Of a stretch of 64,000 nt of DNA, positions 7,682 through 16,599 are shown piece by piece. This DNA is from Paraflavitalea pollutisoli (GTDB lineage: Bacteria; Bacteroidota; Bacteroidia; Chitinophagales; Chitinophagaceae), in contig NZ_JARKMX010000008.1 of assembly GCF_029360705.1 (NCBI RefSeq), positions 1,673,949 through 1,737,948 on the forward strand. The letters run 5' to 3'. The notes below the pieces were generated by a model, which made no database searches, had not been told where the DNA came from, and was given only the letters and a program-made list of their open reading frames with translations. Each line of letters begins with the position of its first letter. Within the stretch, counting starts at the first letter, position 1. Position numbers and translations under genes: made by a program.

Positions 7682-10117
7682 ATGGTTAGCCCGATCATCA
7701 TGCCCCTGCACAAGGCAGGCATTAAAGACATTGAACTTGTCGGCGGCAAAAACGCCTCTTTAGGAGAAATGCTTCAACACCTGACCCCATTAGGTGTCAG
7801 GATTCCGCAGGGATTCATCATTACGGTACATGGCTACAACAAGTTTATTCGTTTCAACAAACTGGAAGTACTGATTGGCGATCAACTGGCCACCATCATT
7901 CCCGACAACATTGCCTCCCTGCAGGCTGCCGGTGCCGCCATCCGCCAGATGATCCACCGCAGCCCCTTCCCACCCGAAATGATCGACCAGATCAGTGATG
8001 CGTATGATGAGCTCTCCGAGCTGTATAAGGAGCTGTGTACCGATGTTGCCGTTCGTTCTTCTGCCACTGCAGAAGACCTGCCAGACGCCTCCTTTGCCGG
8101 ACAGCAAGACACCTACCTCAATGTACGGGGAATCGATCAGCTACTCACGTCCATCAAACATTGCTTTGCCTCCCTGTTTACGGATCGGGCCATCAGTTAC
8201 CGGAAAGGCTTTGGCTATGATCATTTCAAGATTGGTTTATCGGTATGCATTCAAAAGATGGTGCGCTCGGATGTAGGGTCATCTGGCGTATCCTTCTCGC
8301 TCGATACCGAAAGTGGCTTTAAAGATGCCATCGTGATCAATGGCGCTTATGGCCTGGGTGAACTGATCGTACAAGGCACACTGTCGCCTGATGAGTTTAT
8401 AGTATTCAAACCCAGCCTGCAACAAGGTTTCCCGGCCATCATCGAAAAGAAACTGGGCACTAAGGAGAAGAAGATGATCTATGGAGAAGAGCCCGGCGAA
8501 AGGGTTGCGATCGTCAATACCACATCCAAAGAAAGAGCCCGGTTCTGCCTGCCCGACCACCAGGTATTGCTGTTGGCCACCTGGGTGATGGAGATTGAAA
8601 AATATTACAGCGCTGTACACCAACGCTGGTGCCCGATGGATGTAGAATGGGCGCTCGACGGATTCACCCATGAGTTGTTTGTAGTACAGGCCCGTCCTGA
8701 AACGATCCACTCCCGCCGCCGTCCGGGCAACTATACCGAATACCGCCTCACCGATAGCGATCGTTCCTCCAAAGTACTCGCGCAGGGCATCGCCGTGGGC
8801 GACAAGGCGGCCAGTGGCAGGGTACGCATCCTGCACTCCATTCACCAGCAGGAACTGCATACCGTTGTATTCAACCCCGGCGATGTATTGGTGACCGATA
8901 TCACAGACCCCGACTGGGAACCCATCATGAAAAAAGCGGCCGCCATTATCACCAACAAAGGAGGCCGCACCTGTCATGCCGCCATTGTAGCCCGGGAGTT
9001 GGGTGTGCCTGCGATCGTTGGTTGTGGCCATATCACAACCACGCTGCAGGAAGACCAACTCATCACAGCGTCCTGCGCCGAAGGAGAAACCGGCTGGGTA
9101 TATGATGGAGCGATAGCGTTCGAGGTTACGCGGCACGAGACGGATGATTTTGCACCCACGGAGACACCTATACTGCTCAATGTAGCTTCGCCCGATAGGG
9201 CGTTCCGGTTTGCCGCCTTACCCAGCAAAGGGGTTGGACTGGCCCGCGAAGAATTCATCATCAACAATTACATCAAAGTGCATCCGCTGGCGCTGCTGCA
9301 CCACCGCGAGTTGGGGGATGAAGGTTTGTCGAAGTCTATCGCTACGATCACGCAAGGCTATGCCAGCGAAGAGGAATTCTTTGTCGAGAAACTGGCACAG
9401 GGCATCGGCAAGATCGCGGCAGCTTTTTACCCGCATCGCGTGCTGGTGCGCTTCTCCGATTTCAAGAGCAATGAATACTACAACCTGCTTGGCGGCAGTC
9501 ATTTTGAACCGGAAGAAGAAAACCCTATGATCGGCTGGCGTGGCGCCTCACGGTATTATTCACCCCAATACAAAGAGGCCTTCCTGCTGGAATGCCAGGC
9601 CGTCAAACTGGCGCGCGAAAAAATGGGGCTGAAGAATATCGCCGTCATGATCCCCTTCTGTCGCACGGTGAAAGAGTTGCTGCAGGTGTATGAAGCCATG
9701 GCAGCGGGTGGACTGGAACGTGGCAAGGACGGACTCGAGGTTGTATTGATGGCAGAACTACCTTCCAACATCATCATGGCGAGGGAATTTGCCCGGCACA
9801 TCGACGGATTCTCCATTGGGTCGAATGACCTTACCCAATTGGTATTGGGGCTTGATCGTGACTCCTCTCTCGTAGCGCATATTTATGACGAACGCAATGA
9901 AGCGGTGAAGTCGATGATCGCCATGTTGATCCAGACTGCCCGTGAAGCAAATATCAAAGTGGGCATCTGTGGCCAGGGCCCCTCCGACTTCCCCGACTTT
10001 GCCCAATTCCTGGTAGAGATGGGCATCGATTCGATCTCTGTGACGCCGGACTCCTACTACAAGACGGCCAAAGCCATTCACCATATCGAGCAGGCGATGA
10101 AAGTGATGACGGCGTGA
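7682..10117 (+). CDS. ppsA: Phosphoenolpyruvate synthase
   Basis: An 811-residue cytosolic enzyme converting pyruvate, ATP and water to PEP, AMP and phosphate for gluconeogenesis. Three domains are in the usual order. The ATP-grasp PEP/pyruvate-binding domain covers about 1-340, with LVGGKNASLGEM at the start, AVRSSATAEDLPDASFAGQQ, and WALDG near its end. The swivelling phosphohistidine domain has GGRTCHAAIVARELGVPA, with the phospho-accepting His at residue 432. The TIM-barrel domain has the GICGQGPSD motif with catalytic Cys763. Length is normal (family about 790-810). It stands alone, closed by a terminator, next to an AraC-type sensor gene. Confidence 0.95.
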   Translation: MVSPIIMPLHKAGIKDIELVGGKNASLGEMLQHLTPLGVRIPQGFIITVHGYNKFIRFNKLEVLIGDQLATIIPDNIASLQAAGAAIRQMIHRSPFPPEMIDQISDAYDELSELYKELCTDVAVRSSATAEDLPDASFAGQQDTYLNVRGIDQLLTSIKHCFASLFTDRAISYRKGFGYDHFKIGLSVCIQKMVRSDVGSSGVSFSLDTESGFKDAIVINGAYGLGELIVQGTLSPDEFIVFKPSLQQGFPAIIEKKLGTKEKKMIYGEEPGERVAIVNTTSKERARFCLPDHQVLLLATWVMEIEKYYSAVHQRWCPMDVEWALDGFTHELFVVQARPETIHSRRRPGNYTEYRLTDSDRSSKVLAQGIAVGDKAASGRVRILHSIHQQELHTVVFNPGDVLVTDITDPDWEPIMKKAAAIITNKGGRTCHAAIVARELGVPAIVGCGHITTTLQEDQLITASCAEGETGWVYDGAIAFEVTRHETDDFAPTETPILLNVASPDRAFRFAALPSKGVGLAREEFIINNYIKVHPLALLHHRELGDEGLSKSIATITQGYASEEEFFVEKLAQGIGKIAAAFYPHRVLVRFSDFKSNEYYNLLGGSHFEPEEENPMIGWRGASRYYSPQYKEAFLLECQAVKLAREKMGLKNIAVMIPFCRTVKELLQVYEAMAAGGLERGKDGLEVVLMAELPSNIIMAREFARHIDGFSIGSNDLTQLVLGLDRDSSLVAHIYDERNEAVKSMIAMLIQTAREANIKVGICGQGPSDFPDFAQFLVEMGIDSISVTPDSYYKTAKAIHHIEQAMKVMTA

Positions 10118-10125
10118 GATGACCT

Positions 10126-10154
10126 TTCCACCAACGCCTAAGTCGTTGGTGGAA
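10126..10154 (+). terminator. Terminator of ppsA
   Basis: TTCCACCAACG (10126-10136) pairs perfectly with CGTTGGTGGAA (10144-10154) over a 7-base loop, followed by GCTTTT and an A-run. The stem begins 8 bases after the ppsA stop codon. Confidence 0.85.
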
Positions 10155-10202
10155 GCTTTTAAAAAATTGATTATCAATACCAAACTTAATTTATTATTTA
10201 AA

Positions 10203-10233
10203 TTTGTTATTCATTAAATTCTTTGTAATTTTA
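10203..10233 (+). promoter_or_regulatory. Near-consensus promoter of the RNA/Abi cassette
   Basis: TTTG at 10203-10206, 19 bases, then TAATTTTA at 10226-10233 (one mismatch to TAnnTTTG). This is the Bacteroidota housekeeping arrangement. The start point would fall near 10239-10241, three to five bases before the first stem of the RNA structure, which supports a transcript that begins with the structure. Confidence 0.6.
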
Positions 10234-10238
10234 TGGTA

Positions 10239-10303
10239 ATAACACCTGTCAAGCCTCGGGTTCTGAAAAGAACACTGCGCAACTCTGACAGGTTCTTCTT
10301 TTA
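10239..10303 (+). ncRNA. Candidate structured RNA upstream of the Abi gene
   Basis: The outer stem ACCTGTCA (10244-10251) pairs perfectly with TGACAGGT (10286-10293). Inside it GTTCT (10260-10264) pairs with AGAAC (10269-10273) around a GAAA tetraloop. A competing pairing GGGTT (10258-10262) with AACTC (10281-10285) would stack on the outer stem. A third option pairs AAGAAC (10268-10273) with GTTCTT (10292-10297). The outer stem is followed by TCTTCTTTTAAT, a U-rich end resembling a weak terminator. It sits 24 bases before the Abi start. It may be a separate RNA, perhaps an antitoxin RNA, or a regulatory leader of the Abi mRNA; the sequence alone does not decide. Confidence 0.5.
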
Positions 10304-10326
10304 ATAGCCATAAGAAACAAAAGCGA

Positions 10327-11292
10327 TTGGAAAAAATCTCTTTCAAGCAACCTTCATTGACGATTGCTGAACAACTCATTCTCCTACAGCAAAAGGGGCT
10401 TATCATTGAAGAAGAAGCTACCGCAGAACACTGGTTATCCCATATTAGTTATTTTCGATTTAAGCATTACTCCTATGGTTTCAAAGACTACAAGAATAAC
10501 AGCGGAAATTATTTTGCGGGAACAAAGTTTGAGGAAGTAAGAGACCTCTACCTCTTTGATCGAAAAATAAAAATGTTAATTTTTGAGGCTTTAGAGAATA
10601 TAGAAATTGCCGTCAAAACACAGCTATCCAACAAGATGGCAGCAGGTTATGGGGCGCACTGGTATTTGGACTCCAACTATTTCATCTCTGAGCAAGAGAG
10701 GAGGCAAATGATACGAAACGCAAGAATTGGGGAAGAAATCCCCAACACTTTTAACCATGCTATGTATATTAAAAACCTGGAGGAGTATATGAAAGCTCCA
10801 GATGAGGTTTTCTTGAAAAGTTACAAAGACCTATACACACCTGAACTCCCTCCGTCATGGATGATGGTTGAAATTATTACATTCGGTACGCTTTCAATTT
10901 TATTTGAGAACCTAAAACCATGCGAAGAGAAAACTGCTGTACATGATCATTTCGGTCTTACCAAAAAGCACTTTGTATCCTGGCTGCATTGCTTTTCCTT
11001 TATCAGAAACAAGTGTGCGCATCATGCACGATTAATCTATTCAAAAATTACGTTTGCACCTTCTTTACCTCAAAAAAGGAGTCGACAATTCTTAGCCGAA
11101 GCTGACGTCGTCAATAATGCGTCATTATATGCTGTAATGTGTTGCATTCAACACATGTTAAACACCTGTAATAATAAATCATCTTTCAAAACGCAGCTGC
11201 TTGCAATTACCGATGAATATCCCGGTATTAATTACAATTTATTGGGGTTCACTACTCATTGGAAAAGGGAATCCTTGTGGTCAGCCCAATAG
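10327..11292 (+). CDS. Abi_2 (AbiD/AbiF-like) HEPN abortive-infection protein
   Basis: A 321-residue protein from a TTG; there is no in-frame ATG until about codon 82, well inside the domain. The N-terminus (KQPSLTIAEQLILLQQKG then YFRFKHYSYGF) is the recognisable start of the Abi_2 family (Pfam PF07751). The C-terminal half has FIRNKCAHHARLIY, with R227 and H232 spaced as in the RxxxxH active site of HEPN ribonucleases. Such proteins are known from lactococcal abortive infection and cause growth arrest by RNA cleavage. The gene is visibly AT-richer than all its neighbours and is flanked by two terminators, which suggests horizontal acquisition as a small cassette. The structured RNA just upstream may control it. 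The family call is firm; the activity is inferred. Confidence 0.85.
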   Translation: MEKISFKQPSLTIAEQLILLQQKGLIIEEEATAEHWLSHISYFRFKHYSYGFKDYKNNSGNYFAGTKFEEVRDLYLFDRKIKMLIFEALENIEIAVKTQLSNKMAAGYGAHWYLDSNYFISEQERRQMIRNARIGEEIPNTFNHAMYIKNLEEYMKAPDEVFLKSYKDLYTPELPPSWMMVEIITFGTLSILFENLKPCEEKTAVHDHFGLTKKHFVSWLHCFSFIRNKCAHHARLIYSKITFAPSLPQKRSRQFLAEADVVNNASLYAVMCCIQHMLNTCNNKSSFKTQLLAITDEYPGINYNLLGFTTHWKRESLWSAQ

Positions 11293-11315
11293 GGGAAGGC
11301 CAACATAGCTCACTA

Positions 11316-11353
11316 AATAGCTGGCGGAAAGCGTTGTCTTTTCGCCAGCTATT
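11316..11353 (+). terminator. Hairpin closing the Abi cassette
   Basis: AATAGCTGGCG (11316-11326) pairs perfectly with CGCCAGCTATT (11343-11353), and GAAA/TTTT extends the stem inward to about 15 bp. The T-rich part is in the loop side rather than after the stem, so its efficiency as a terminator is uncertain. Confidence 0.6.
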
Positions 11354-11381
11354 GAATACATTGCGGCACTAATTGATCGCC

Positions 11382-12596
11382 ATGCGCCGTATCTGCTGTT
11401 TATTCGTACTTGCCAGCCTATGCCTTTGCTCTTTACCGGCCCTTTCCCAGCGGCTGTTGAGCCAGGAGTTCATTACTCCCCGCTCCATCGCCAACTGCGC
11501 CATCCGGCTGGGTTTCGATGCCACCGACAGAACGTTCACCGTCGCTTACCTCGGCGGCTCTATCACCAACATGAACGGCTGGCGCAATAAAGTAGATTCT
11601 TTCCTGCAAGCCCGCTATCCCAGCAATAAACTCAGGTTCATCAATGCCGGCATTCCCTCCCTCGGTAGCCTGCCCCACGCCTTTCGACTACAACGTGATG
11701 TGCTGGACTCGGGCCGAATCGATCTGCTGTTCCTCGAAGCTGCCGTCAACGACCACGTGAACGGTACCGATAGCCTTACACAAATGTGCACGCTCGAAGG
11801 CATCGTACGGCATGCTTTGCGCAGCAATCCCTATATGGATATCGTGCTGATGTCCTTCGCCGATCCGGATAAATTGAAGGATTACGACGAGGGCATTACA
11901 CCCACCGAGATCAGCAACCACGAAACGGTCGCCGCCCATTATAATCTTGCCTCCATCAACCTCGCCAAAGAAGTTCATGACCGTATTAAGAACAGGGAGT
12001 TCACCTGGGAGAAGGATTTCAAAGACCTGCACCCCGCTCCTTTCGGACACCAGTTGTATTTTGAAACCATCTATGAACTGTGGCAGATGGCCGACAAAAT
12101 CGCATTGGCCTATATCGGTCGCACACCCCGCCTCACCAAACACCGCCTCCCCGCCCCCCTCAACACCACCGCCTTCGATAAGGGACGCTATGTTCCCATC
12201 ACCGAAGCACGTCCCGATACCGCCTGGACTATTAACCCCGATTGGACGCCCACCGATGGTCTCAACACCCGCAAAGGATTTGTACATGTCCCCATGCTGA
12301 CCACCGTTACCGCCGGCGCCACCCTGAATTTCTCCTTCAAGGGCACGGCTATAGGAATAGCCATCGTGTCTGGTCAGGATGCCGGCATCGTCGAATACTC
12401 GATCGATGGCGCTCCCTTCCGGCAGATCGACCTCTTTACCCAGTGGAGCAAATCCCTGCACCTGCCCTGGTATGTATTGTTTGATGGTAACCTGCCGCGC
12501 AGGAAGCACAAACTGGTGTTGCGCGTCGCCAACACACATAATGTGAATAGCACGGGCAACGCCTGCCGCATCGTTCATTTCCTGGTGAATGAATAA
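11382..12596 (+). CDS. Exported SGNH/GDSL hydrolase
   Basis: 404 residues from the ATG at 11382; this start is chosen over a TTG nine bases upstream because it opens directly into a signal peptide (MRRICCLFVLASLCLCSLPA). SGNH blocks are seen: block I YLGGSITNMNGW with nucleophile Ser60, block II FINAGIPSLGS, block III LEAAVNDHVNG, and block V DLHPAPFGH with Asp215 and His217. About 150 C-terminal residues form an added beta-rich domain (from about 260), perhaps carbohydrate-binding. The family includes acetyl esterases acting on polysaccharides; the substrate here is not readable. It is alone in its transcription unit, after the Abi cassette. Confidence 0.85.
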   Translation: MRRICCLFVLASLCLCSLPALSQRLLSQEFITPRSIANCAIRLGFDATDRTFTVAYLGGSITNMNGWRNKVDSFLQARYPSNKLRFINAGIPSLGSLPHAFRLQRDVLDSGRIDLLFLEAAVNDHVNGTDSLTQMCTLEGIVRHALRSNPYMDIVLMSFADPDKLKDYDEGITPTEISNHETVAAHYNLASINLAKEVHDRIKNREFTWEKDFKDLHPAPFGHQLYFETIYELWQMADKIALAYIGRTPRLTKHRLPAPLNTTAFDKGRYVPITEARPDTAWTINPDWTPTDGLNTRKGFVHVPMLTTVTAGATLNFSFKGTAIGIAIVSGQDAGIVEYSIDGAPFRQIDLFTQWSKSLHLPWYVLFDGNLPRRKHKLVLRVANTHNVNSTGNACRIVHFLVNE

Positions 12597-12635
12597 GCAG
12601 CCAGCAATCGGCTGTGGAAGGGCTGCTAAAAGCCC

Positions 12636-13418
12636 CTAAAACAATTTATCGAAGAAGATATTGAGGATCTCCACCGCAATCAGGATGATGATGATCCATT
12701 CCAGCGTACTGCTGTGCGAGTGCTGGTTGATGTCTTTGTAGATCTCCAGGTTTTCCTGGATGATGCTGAGGCTCTCCTGCAGGCTCCGGTGCCGGATGCG
12801 GATATCCAGCTCAACATTCAGCTTGGCATGCAGTTCATTGAGGTATTGATCCTCCCAGGTAATATCGGGACTGTCGAAGATGTACAGGTTGCGGGCAATC
12901 CGGTTTTTCAGGTTGAGTACTTTACCGATGTATTTGAGCAGCGCTTTGCCCTTAATGGAGAACTTGCCCTTCTCCTCCAATTCGTTGCTGAGGTAAGTGG
13001 TTTGCTCCAGCAACATATTCGTTTGATCGATGTAGTAATCGAGGGCTACCGACTGTGCGATGTTAAGCATTACGATCTTCGCCACATCTACATTGATGTG
13101 GTTCACGATGATCTTGTCAAAAAAAGCTTTGGTGGGAGAATCCGGCACCATTTCGATATCGATCTCTTCGCTCTCGAGTTCGTTAACTGCCAGGTTGAGG
13201 ATGCGGCGAATGGAGGTGATGATATCCGTTTGCAGGGTCTTTTCGATGCCGAAAAATACTACGCTGCCATAATCGAATACCTGGAACCAGGAATACTGGC
13301 TGGTTTCGTAGATCAATTCAGTAGGATCTGCGTAAACACAGTGAAAGGTGAGGCTGTTCTTGATCAACTTTAGATCCAAACGTCCGCCCAGGTGATATCC
13401 GATCGTGGTAATTTTCAT
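12636..13418 (-). CDS. RMD1/YagE family protein (DUF155)
   Basis: 260 residues. The N-terminal part reads as the conserved DUF155 fold (FQVFDYGSVVFFGIEK), followed by long helices with coiled-coil character (about 130-220) and a single C-terminal membrane helix (EWIIIILIAVEILNIFF). This matches the RMD1/YagE family, known from yeast mitochondria and many bacteria; I know of no biochemical activity established for the bacterial members. It faces the SGNH hydrolase gene convergently. No partner genes are evident. Confidence 0.8.
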   Translation of the reverse strand: MKITTIGYHLGGRLDLKLIKNSLTFHCVYADPTELIYETSQYSWFQVFDYGSVVFFGIEKTLQTDIITSIRRILNLAVNELESEEIDIEMVPDSPTKAFFDKIIVNHINVDVAKIVMLNIAQSVALDYYIDQTNMLLEQTTYLSNELEEKGKFSIKGKALLKYIGKVLNLKNRIARNLYIFDSPDITWEDQYLNELHAKLNVELDIRIRHRSLQESLSIIQENLEIYKDINQHSHSSTLEWIIIILIAVEILNIFFDKLF

Positions 13419-13533
13419 ACAATATCCGTAATGGTCGCCCTGCTAAAGTACGGATATTTCAAGCAGCCGCCATATTACCGGTAATCAGTATAGTACCGAT
13501 ATGCTGCGCCGGGCTGCCTGAATCGCCTGTTCA

Positions 13534-13833
13534 CTACACCACATGTTGCCCGATCGCATACAGGATGTTACTTTTATTTAACATACCCGACTGCCGCCAC
13601 AACACTTTTCCCTGCTGAAAAAGGATCAAAGTAGGTATGCCGGATACGGAATAAGCCTGCGCCGCCTGCTGGTTGGTATCTACGTTGATCTTGATCGTCT
13701 TCACCTTGTCCGACATTTCCCGGGCTACTTCCCGGATCACCGGCTCCATGGCCCGGCAAGGACTGCACCAATCGGCATAAAAATCCACCAGCACCGGCAT
13801 ATCGCCATTAATCAGTTCCTGAAATGATTTCAT
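13534..13833 (-). CDS. Thioredoxin
   Basis: 99 residues, a single cytosolic thioredoxin fold: VDFYADWCSPC with active-site Cys23 and Cys26, the KINVD strand, and the cis-proline loop SGIPTLILF. The active site is WCSPC rather than the classical WCGPC, a small but real departure that shifts redox properties in other thioredoxins. It is the last gene of a three-gene minus-strand operon with a CbpA-type J-protein and an unknown 124-residue protein (9-bp spacing), so it probably serves protein folding or redox repair under stress. Confidence 0.92.
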   Translation of the reverse strand: MKSFQELINGDMPVLVDFYADWCSPCRAMEPVIREVAREMSDKVKTIKINVDTNQQAAQAYSVSGIPTLILFQQGKVLWRQSGMLNKSNILYAIGQHVV

Positions 13834-13842
13834 AGTTTCAAA

Positions 13843-14217
13843 TTAAGATGTTACCCGGCCCGAAGCCAGCTCTACCTGCAAGCGTGCTACCACCGGATTG
13901 CCGATATCGGCATTCAGCAATATCAGTTGCAAGCCCAGGTCCGATACGAGCCAGTCTTTTTTCAACGTGTCACCCGCATAGACGAATATGCTTTTGAAAT
14001 GCTCCGTTGGAAGAATGCCTGCAGACACACATACGACCAACGCTTTTTGTACTGCTTGAGCCAATTCTTCGTCATCCAGCAGGGCGCGTTCCTGTAACGA
14101 ACCTGCATAGTGGATCAGTTTTCGGCTGATCAATATGTCCCTGATATCATCGATCACATTGGCATAGCTGTCGGTATACGGTCGGTAAATGATAAGATCC
14201 GGAAACATAGTGTTCAT
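13843..14217 (-). CDS. Conserved-looking protein of unknown function between cbpA and thioredoxin
   Basis: 124 residues, soluble, with no signal peptide or membrane segment. I do not recognise the family. Visible features are an acidic helical middle (QERALLDDEELAQAVQKAL), a hydrophobic stretch LVVCVSAGILP, and a C-terminal WLVSDLGLQLILLNADIGNPVVARLQVEL helix-rich part. It lies 11 bp after the J-protein and 9 bp before the thioredoxin, so all three are almost certainly translated from one mRNA. This context suggests a part in chaperone or redox stress response; that is guilt by association only. Confidence 0.7.
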   Translation of the reverse strand: MNTMFPDLIIYRPYTDSYANVIDDIRDILISRKLIHYAGSLQERALLDDEELAQAVQKALVVCVSAGILPTEHFKSIFVYAGDTLKKDWLVSDLGLQLILLNADIGNPVVARLQVELASGRVTS

Positions 14218-14228
14218 ATTTTCAGGTT

Positions 14229-15146
14229 CTATGATTGAAAACTTTCCTGCAACTGGCGGAAAAGCTCCCGTTGTTGATCTGTCAGCTTTTCGGGCACTTC
14301 TACCTGTATTTCCAACAGCAGATCGCCTCGTTGCGCTGGTTGGTTATAGACCGGCATTCCTTTGCCGCGGATGCGCAGCAATTTGCCATTTTGGGTACCA
14401 GCCGGTATTTTGATCTTTAATTGTCCGGCCAGGGTGGCTACTTCCTTTTCACCGCCCAGTACGGCCGTAAACAAGTCGACGAGTACCGTACGGCGCAGAT
14501 CGTCACCATCACGGCGATAGCTGGCATGCTGCGATACCCGGATGGTAATGAACAGATCGCCCGCCTCACCCCCATTGAGTCCGGCAGCTCCTTTACCAGC
14601 CAGCTTGATGGTAAGGCCGTCGTAAACACCCGGCTTCAGGGTGATGCGGATCTTCTGTTCGTTGATATTGAACAGGCGGGTAGTGCCTTCAAACGCTTCT
14701 TCCAGCGTAATGGTCACCTCTGACTGATAATCCTGCCCCTTGTGTTTACGGGTGCTCCGGCGTGATCCTGTGCGGCTGCCACCGCCCCCAAAGAATTCGC
14801 CGAAAATGTCGGAGAAATCGCCGCCCTTTCCAAAGAACTCACCGGGATCACCCTCGTACTCGTAAGATCCACCTCCTGCCCCACCTCCCTGGTATTGGTG
14901 CTGGCCTTGTTGCTGGCCATTGAACTGGTTCCAGTTGGGCCCATAAACATCGTATTTCTTACGTTTTTCGGGGTCACTCAATACTTCATACGCCTCATTC
15001 AATTCCTTGAATTTCTCTTCCGACTCCTTGTTACCGGGATTCTTATCCGGATGGTATTTTACAGCCAGCTTACGGAAGGCTTTCTTGATCTCATCTTCTT
15101 TAGCCTGTTTGGAAACGCCCAGTATAGAATAATAATCTTTAGCCAC
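14229..15146 (-). CDS. cbpA: DnaJ-like co-chaperone, CbpA type
   Basis: 305 residues: J-domain at 1-70 with the HPD motif at residues 32-34 that stimulates DnaK ATPase, a G/F-rich linker (about 75-135, rich in Gly, Phe and Gln), then the two C-terminal beta-barrel substrate-binding domains (from [15 protein letters not shown] to the end). The zinc-finger CxxCxGxG repeats of full DnaJ are absent and the length fits CbpA (about 306), making it a class-B J-protein. First gene of an operon with an unknown protein and a thioredoxin. No CIRCE or heat-shock site was seen upstream. Confidence 0.92.
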   Translation of the reverse strand: MAKDYYSILGVSKQAKEDEIKKAFRKLAVKYHPDKNPGNKESEEKFKELNEAYEVLSDPEKRKKYDVYGPNWNQFNGQQQGQHQYQGGGAGGGSYEYEGDPGEFFGKGGDFSDIFGEFFGGGGSRTGSRRSTRKHKGQDYQSEVTITLEEAFEGTTRLFNINEQKIRITLKPGVYDGLTIKLAGKGAAGLNGGEAGDLFITIRVSQHASYRRDGDDLRRTVLVDLFTAVLGGEKEVATLAGQLKIKIPAGTQNGKLLRIRGKGMPVYNQPAQRGDLLLEIQVEVPEKLTDQQRELFRQLQESFQS

Positions 15147-15479
15147 AGACGATTGGTGCTTTTAGTTGGTAATGTAAATCACAACAATACGATGCCACGA
15201 TCGGGTTCGTTACGGTTGCAGGCAATGTATAACAAAAGAGGTATACTAAAGTTACGACAACTAACAACATGTGGCAATACGTCAACAGGTTAAGTCTGCC
15301 AAATTCCGTCAATGCAACATGAAAAGCCGTGATATAGGCAACTGGAGAACTGGGAAAATAGGGTAATTTGAAGCCGTTATCAGAAATCTGTCACCCTTGT
15401 ATCAGACAACTGATGGGCGCCCTTGCAACAAACGCACGATTCATGTTGTTAATTCCCTCGTATAATCAACTAAACATAT
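15147..15479. other. Divergent intergenic region, cbpA operon / aldo-keto reductase
   Basis: 333 bases without a credible gene. It must hold promoters for both directions. I find no exact TAnnTTTG on either strand; TAATTTG at 15364-15370 on the plus strand is a weak candidate. No strong hairpin. Confidence 0.4.
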
Positions 15480-16511
15480 ATGGAATACAGACATTTGGGC
15501 GATTCCGGATTACAGGTGCCCGTGCTCAGTTTTGGAACCGCCACCTTTGGCGGTGTCGGTGAATTCTTCAAAGCCTGGGGTACTACCCAGCAAGACGAGG
15601 CCAACAGGCTGGTCAAATTGTGTATGGACGCCGGCGTCAATTTTTTCGACACGGCCAATGTATACTCGAATGGCGTATCGGAAGAAATCCTGGGCAATGC
15701 CATCAAGGGTATTCGCCAGCAACTGATCCTCTCCACCAAGGCGACCTTCAAAATGAGCGATGCGCCCAATGATTTTGGCTCGTCACGCATTCACCTGCTG
15801 AAACAGGTGGAAGACTCCCTACGCCGCCTGCAAACGGATTATATCGACATCTATCATATGCATGGTTTCGATGGCAATACACCGGTGGAAGAAACACTGC
15901 GCACGCTCGACAACCTCGTGCAGAGTGGCAAAGTGCGCTATATCGCCTGTTCCAACTTCTCTGGCTGGCACCTGATGAAATCACTGTCGGTATCCGAGCG
16001 CTATGGCTGGACGAAATACATCGCCCACCAGGCTTACTACAGCCTGCTCGACCGGGAGTTTGAATGGGAACTGATGCCGCTGGGCATAGACCAAAAGATC
16101 GGCACCATTGTCTGGAGCCCGCTGGCATCCGGCCGTTTGGGTGGTAAATACCGCCGCAACCAGCCCCTGCCCAAAGACAACCGGGTACAGCAAGGTGGTG
16201 GTCATGGACCAGCCCTCAACGAGCCTTTGTTGTACAACATCATGGATGCGCTGGACGAGGTAGCCGAAGAAACCGGTAAAACGGTGGCCCAGGTAGCGCT
16301 TAATTGGGTATTGCAGCGGCCTACAGTCTCCAATATCATCATTGGCGCCCGCAATGAGGAACAACTGAAACAAAACCTCGCTGCGGTGGGTTGGAACCTC
16401 ACGACCGACCAGGTGAAAAAACTGGATGCCGCCAGCGATCGCGAACCCATTTATCCTTACTGGCACCAACGGCAGGATACGCAACTCAACCCGATCCCGA
16501 AGTTCTATTAA
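15480..16511 (+). CDS. Aldo/keto reductase
   Basis: A 343-residue cytosolic NADPH-dependent oxidoreductase. The catalytic tetrad is readable: Asp and Tyr in FFDTANVYSNG, Lys in LSTKATF, His in YHMHGFD. The SNF motif and the C-terminal cofactor loop NIIIGARNEEQLKQNL fit the subgroup of potassium-channel beta-subunit/YajO-like reductases. A strong bidirectional terminator follows. The physiological substrate is unknown. It is unrelated in transcription to the divergent cbpA operon. Confidence 0.93.
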   Translation: MEYRHLGDSGLQVPVLSFGTATFGGVGEFFKAWGTTQQDEANRLVKLCMDAGVNFFDTANVYSNGVSEEILGNAIKGIRQQLILSTKATFKMSDAPNDFGSSRIHLLKQVEDSLRRLQTDYIDIYHMHGFDGNTPVEETLRTLDNLVQSGKVRYIACSNFSGWHLMKSLSVSERYGWTKYIAHQAYYSLLDREFEWELMPLGIDQKIGTIVWSPLASGRLGGKYRRNQPLPKDNRVQQGGGHGPALNEPLLYNIMDALDEVAEETGKTVAQVALNWVLQRPTVSNIIIGARNEEQLKQNLAAVGWNLTTDQVKKLDAASDREPIYPYWHQRQDTQLNPIPKFY

Positions 16512-16524
16512 GATAGTGCAGACG

Positions 16525-16567
16525 AAAAATGCCGCCTCAGCACAATCGCTGGGGCGGCATTTTTTTA
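16525..16567. terminator. Bidirectional terminator
   Basis: AAAAATGCCGCC (16525-16536) pairs perfectly with GGCGGCATTTTT (16553-16564), and TCAGC/GCTGG extends it inward. There is a U-run on the plus-strand RNA and an A5-derived U-run on the other. It separates the convergent aldo/keto reductase and isomerase genes. Confidence 0.92.
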
Positions 16568-16599
16568 TAGTTACCAGGCGCAGGGCCCGGCCAATTATA

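Noticed and set aside
10327-11292. Abi gene inside a larger prophage or integrative element
   Set aside because: No integrase, phage structural gene or flanking direct repeat is visible; the atypical composition is limited to about 1.2 kb.
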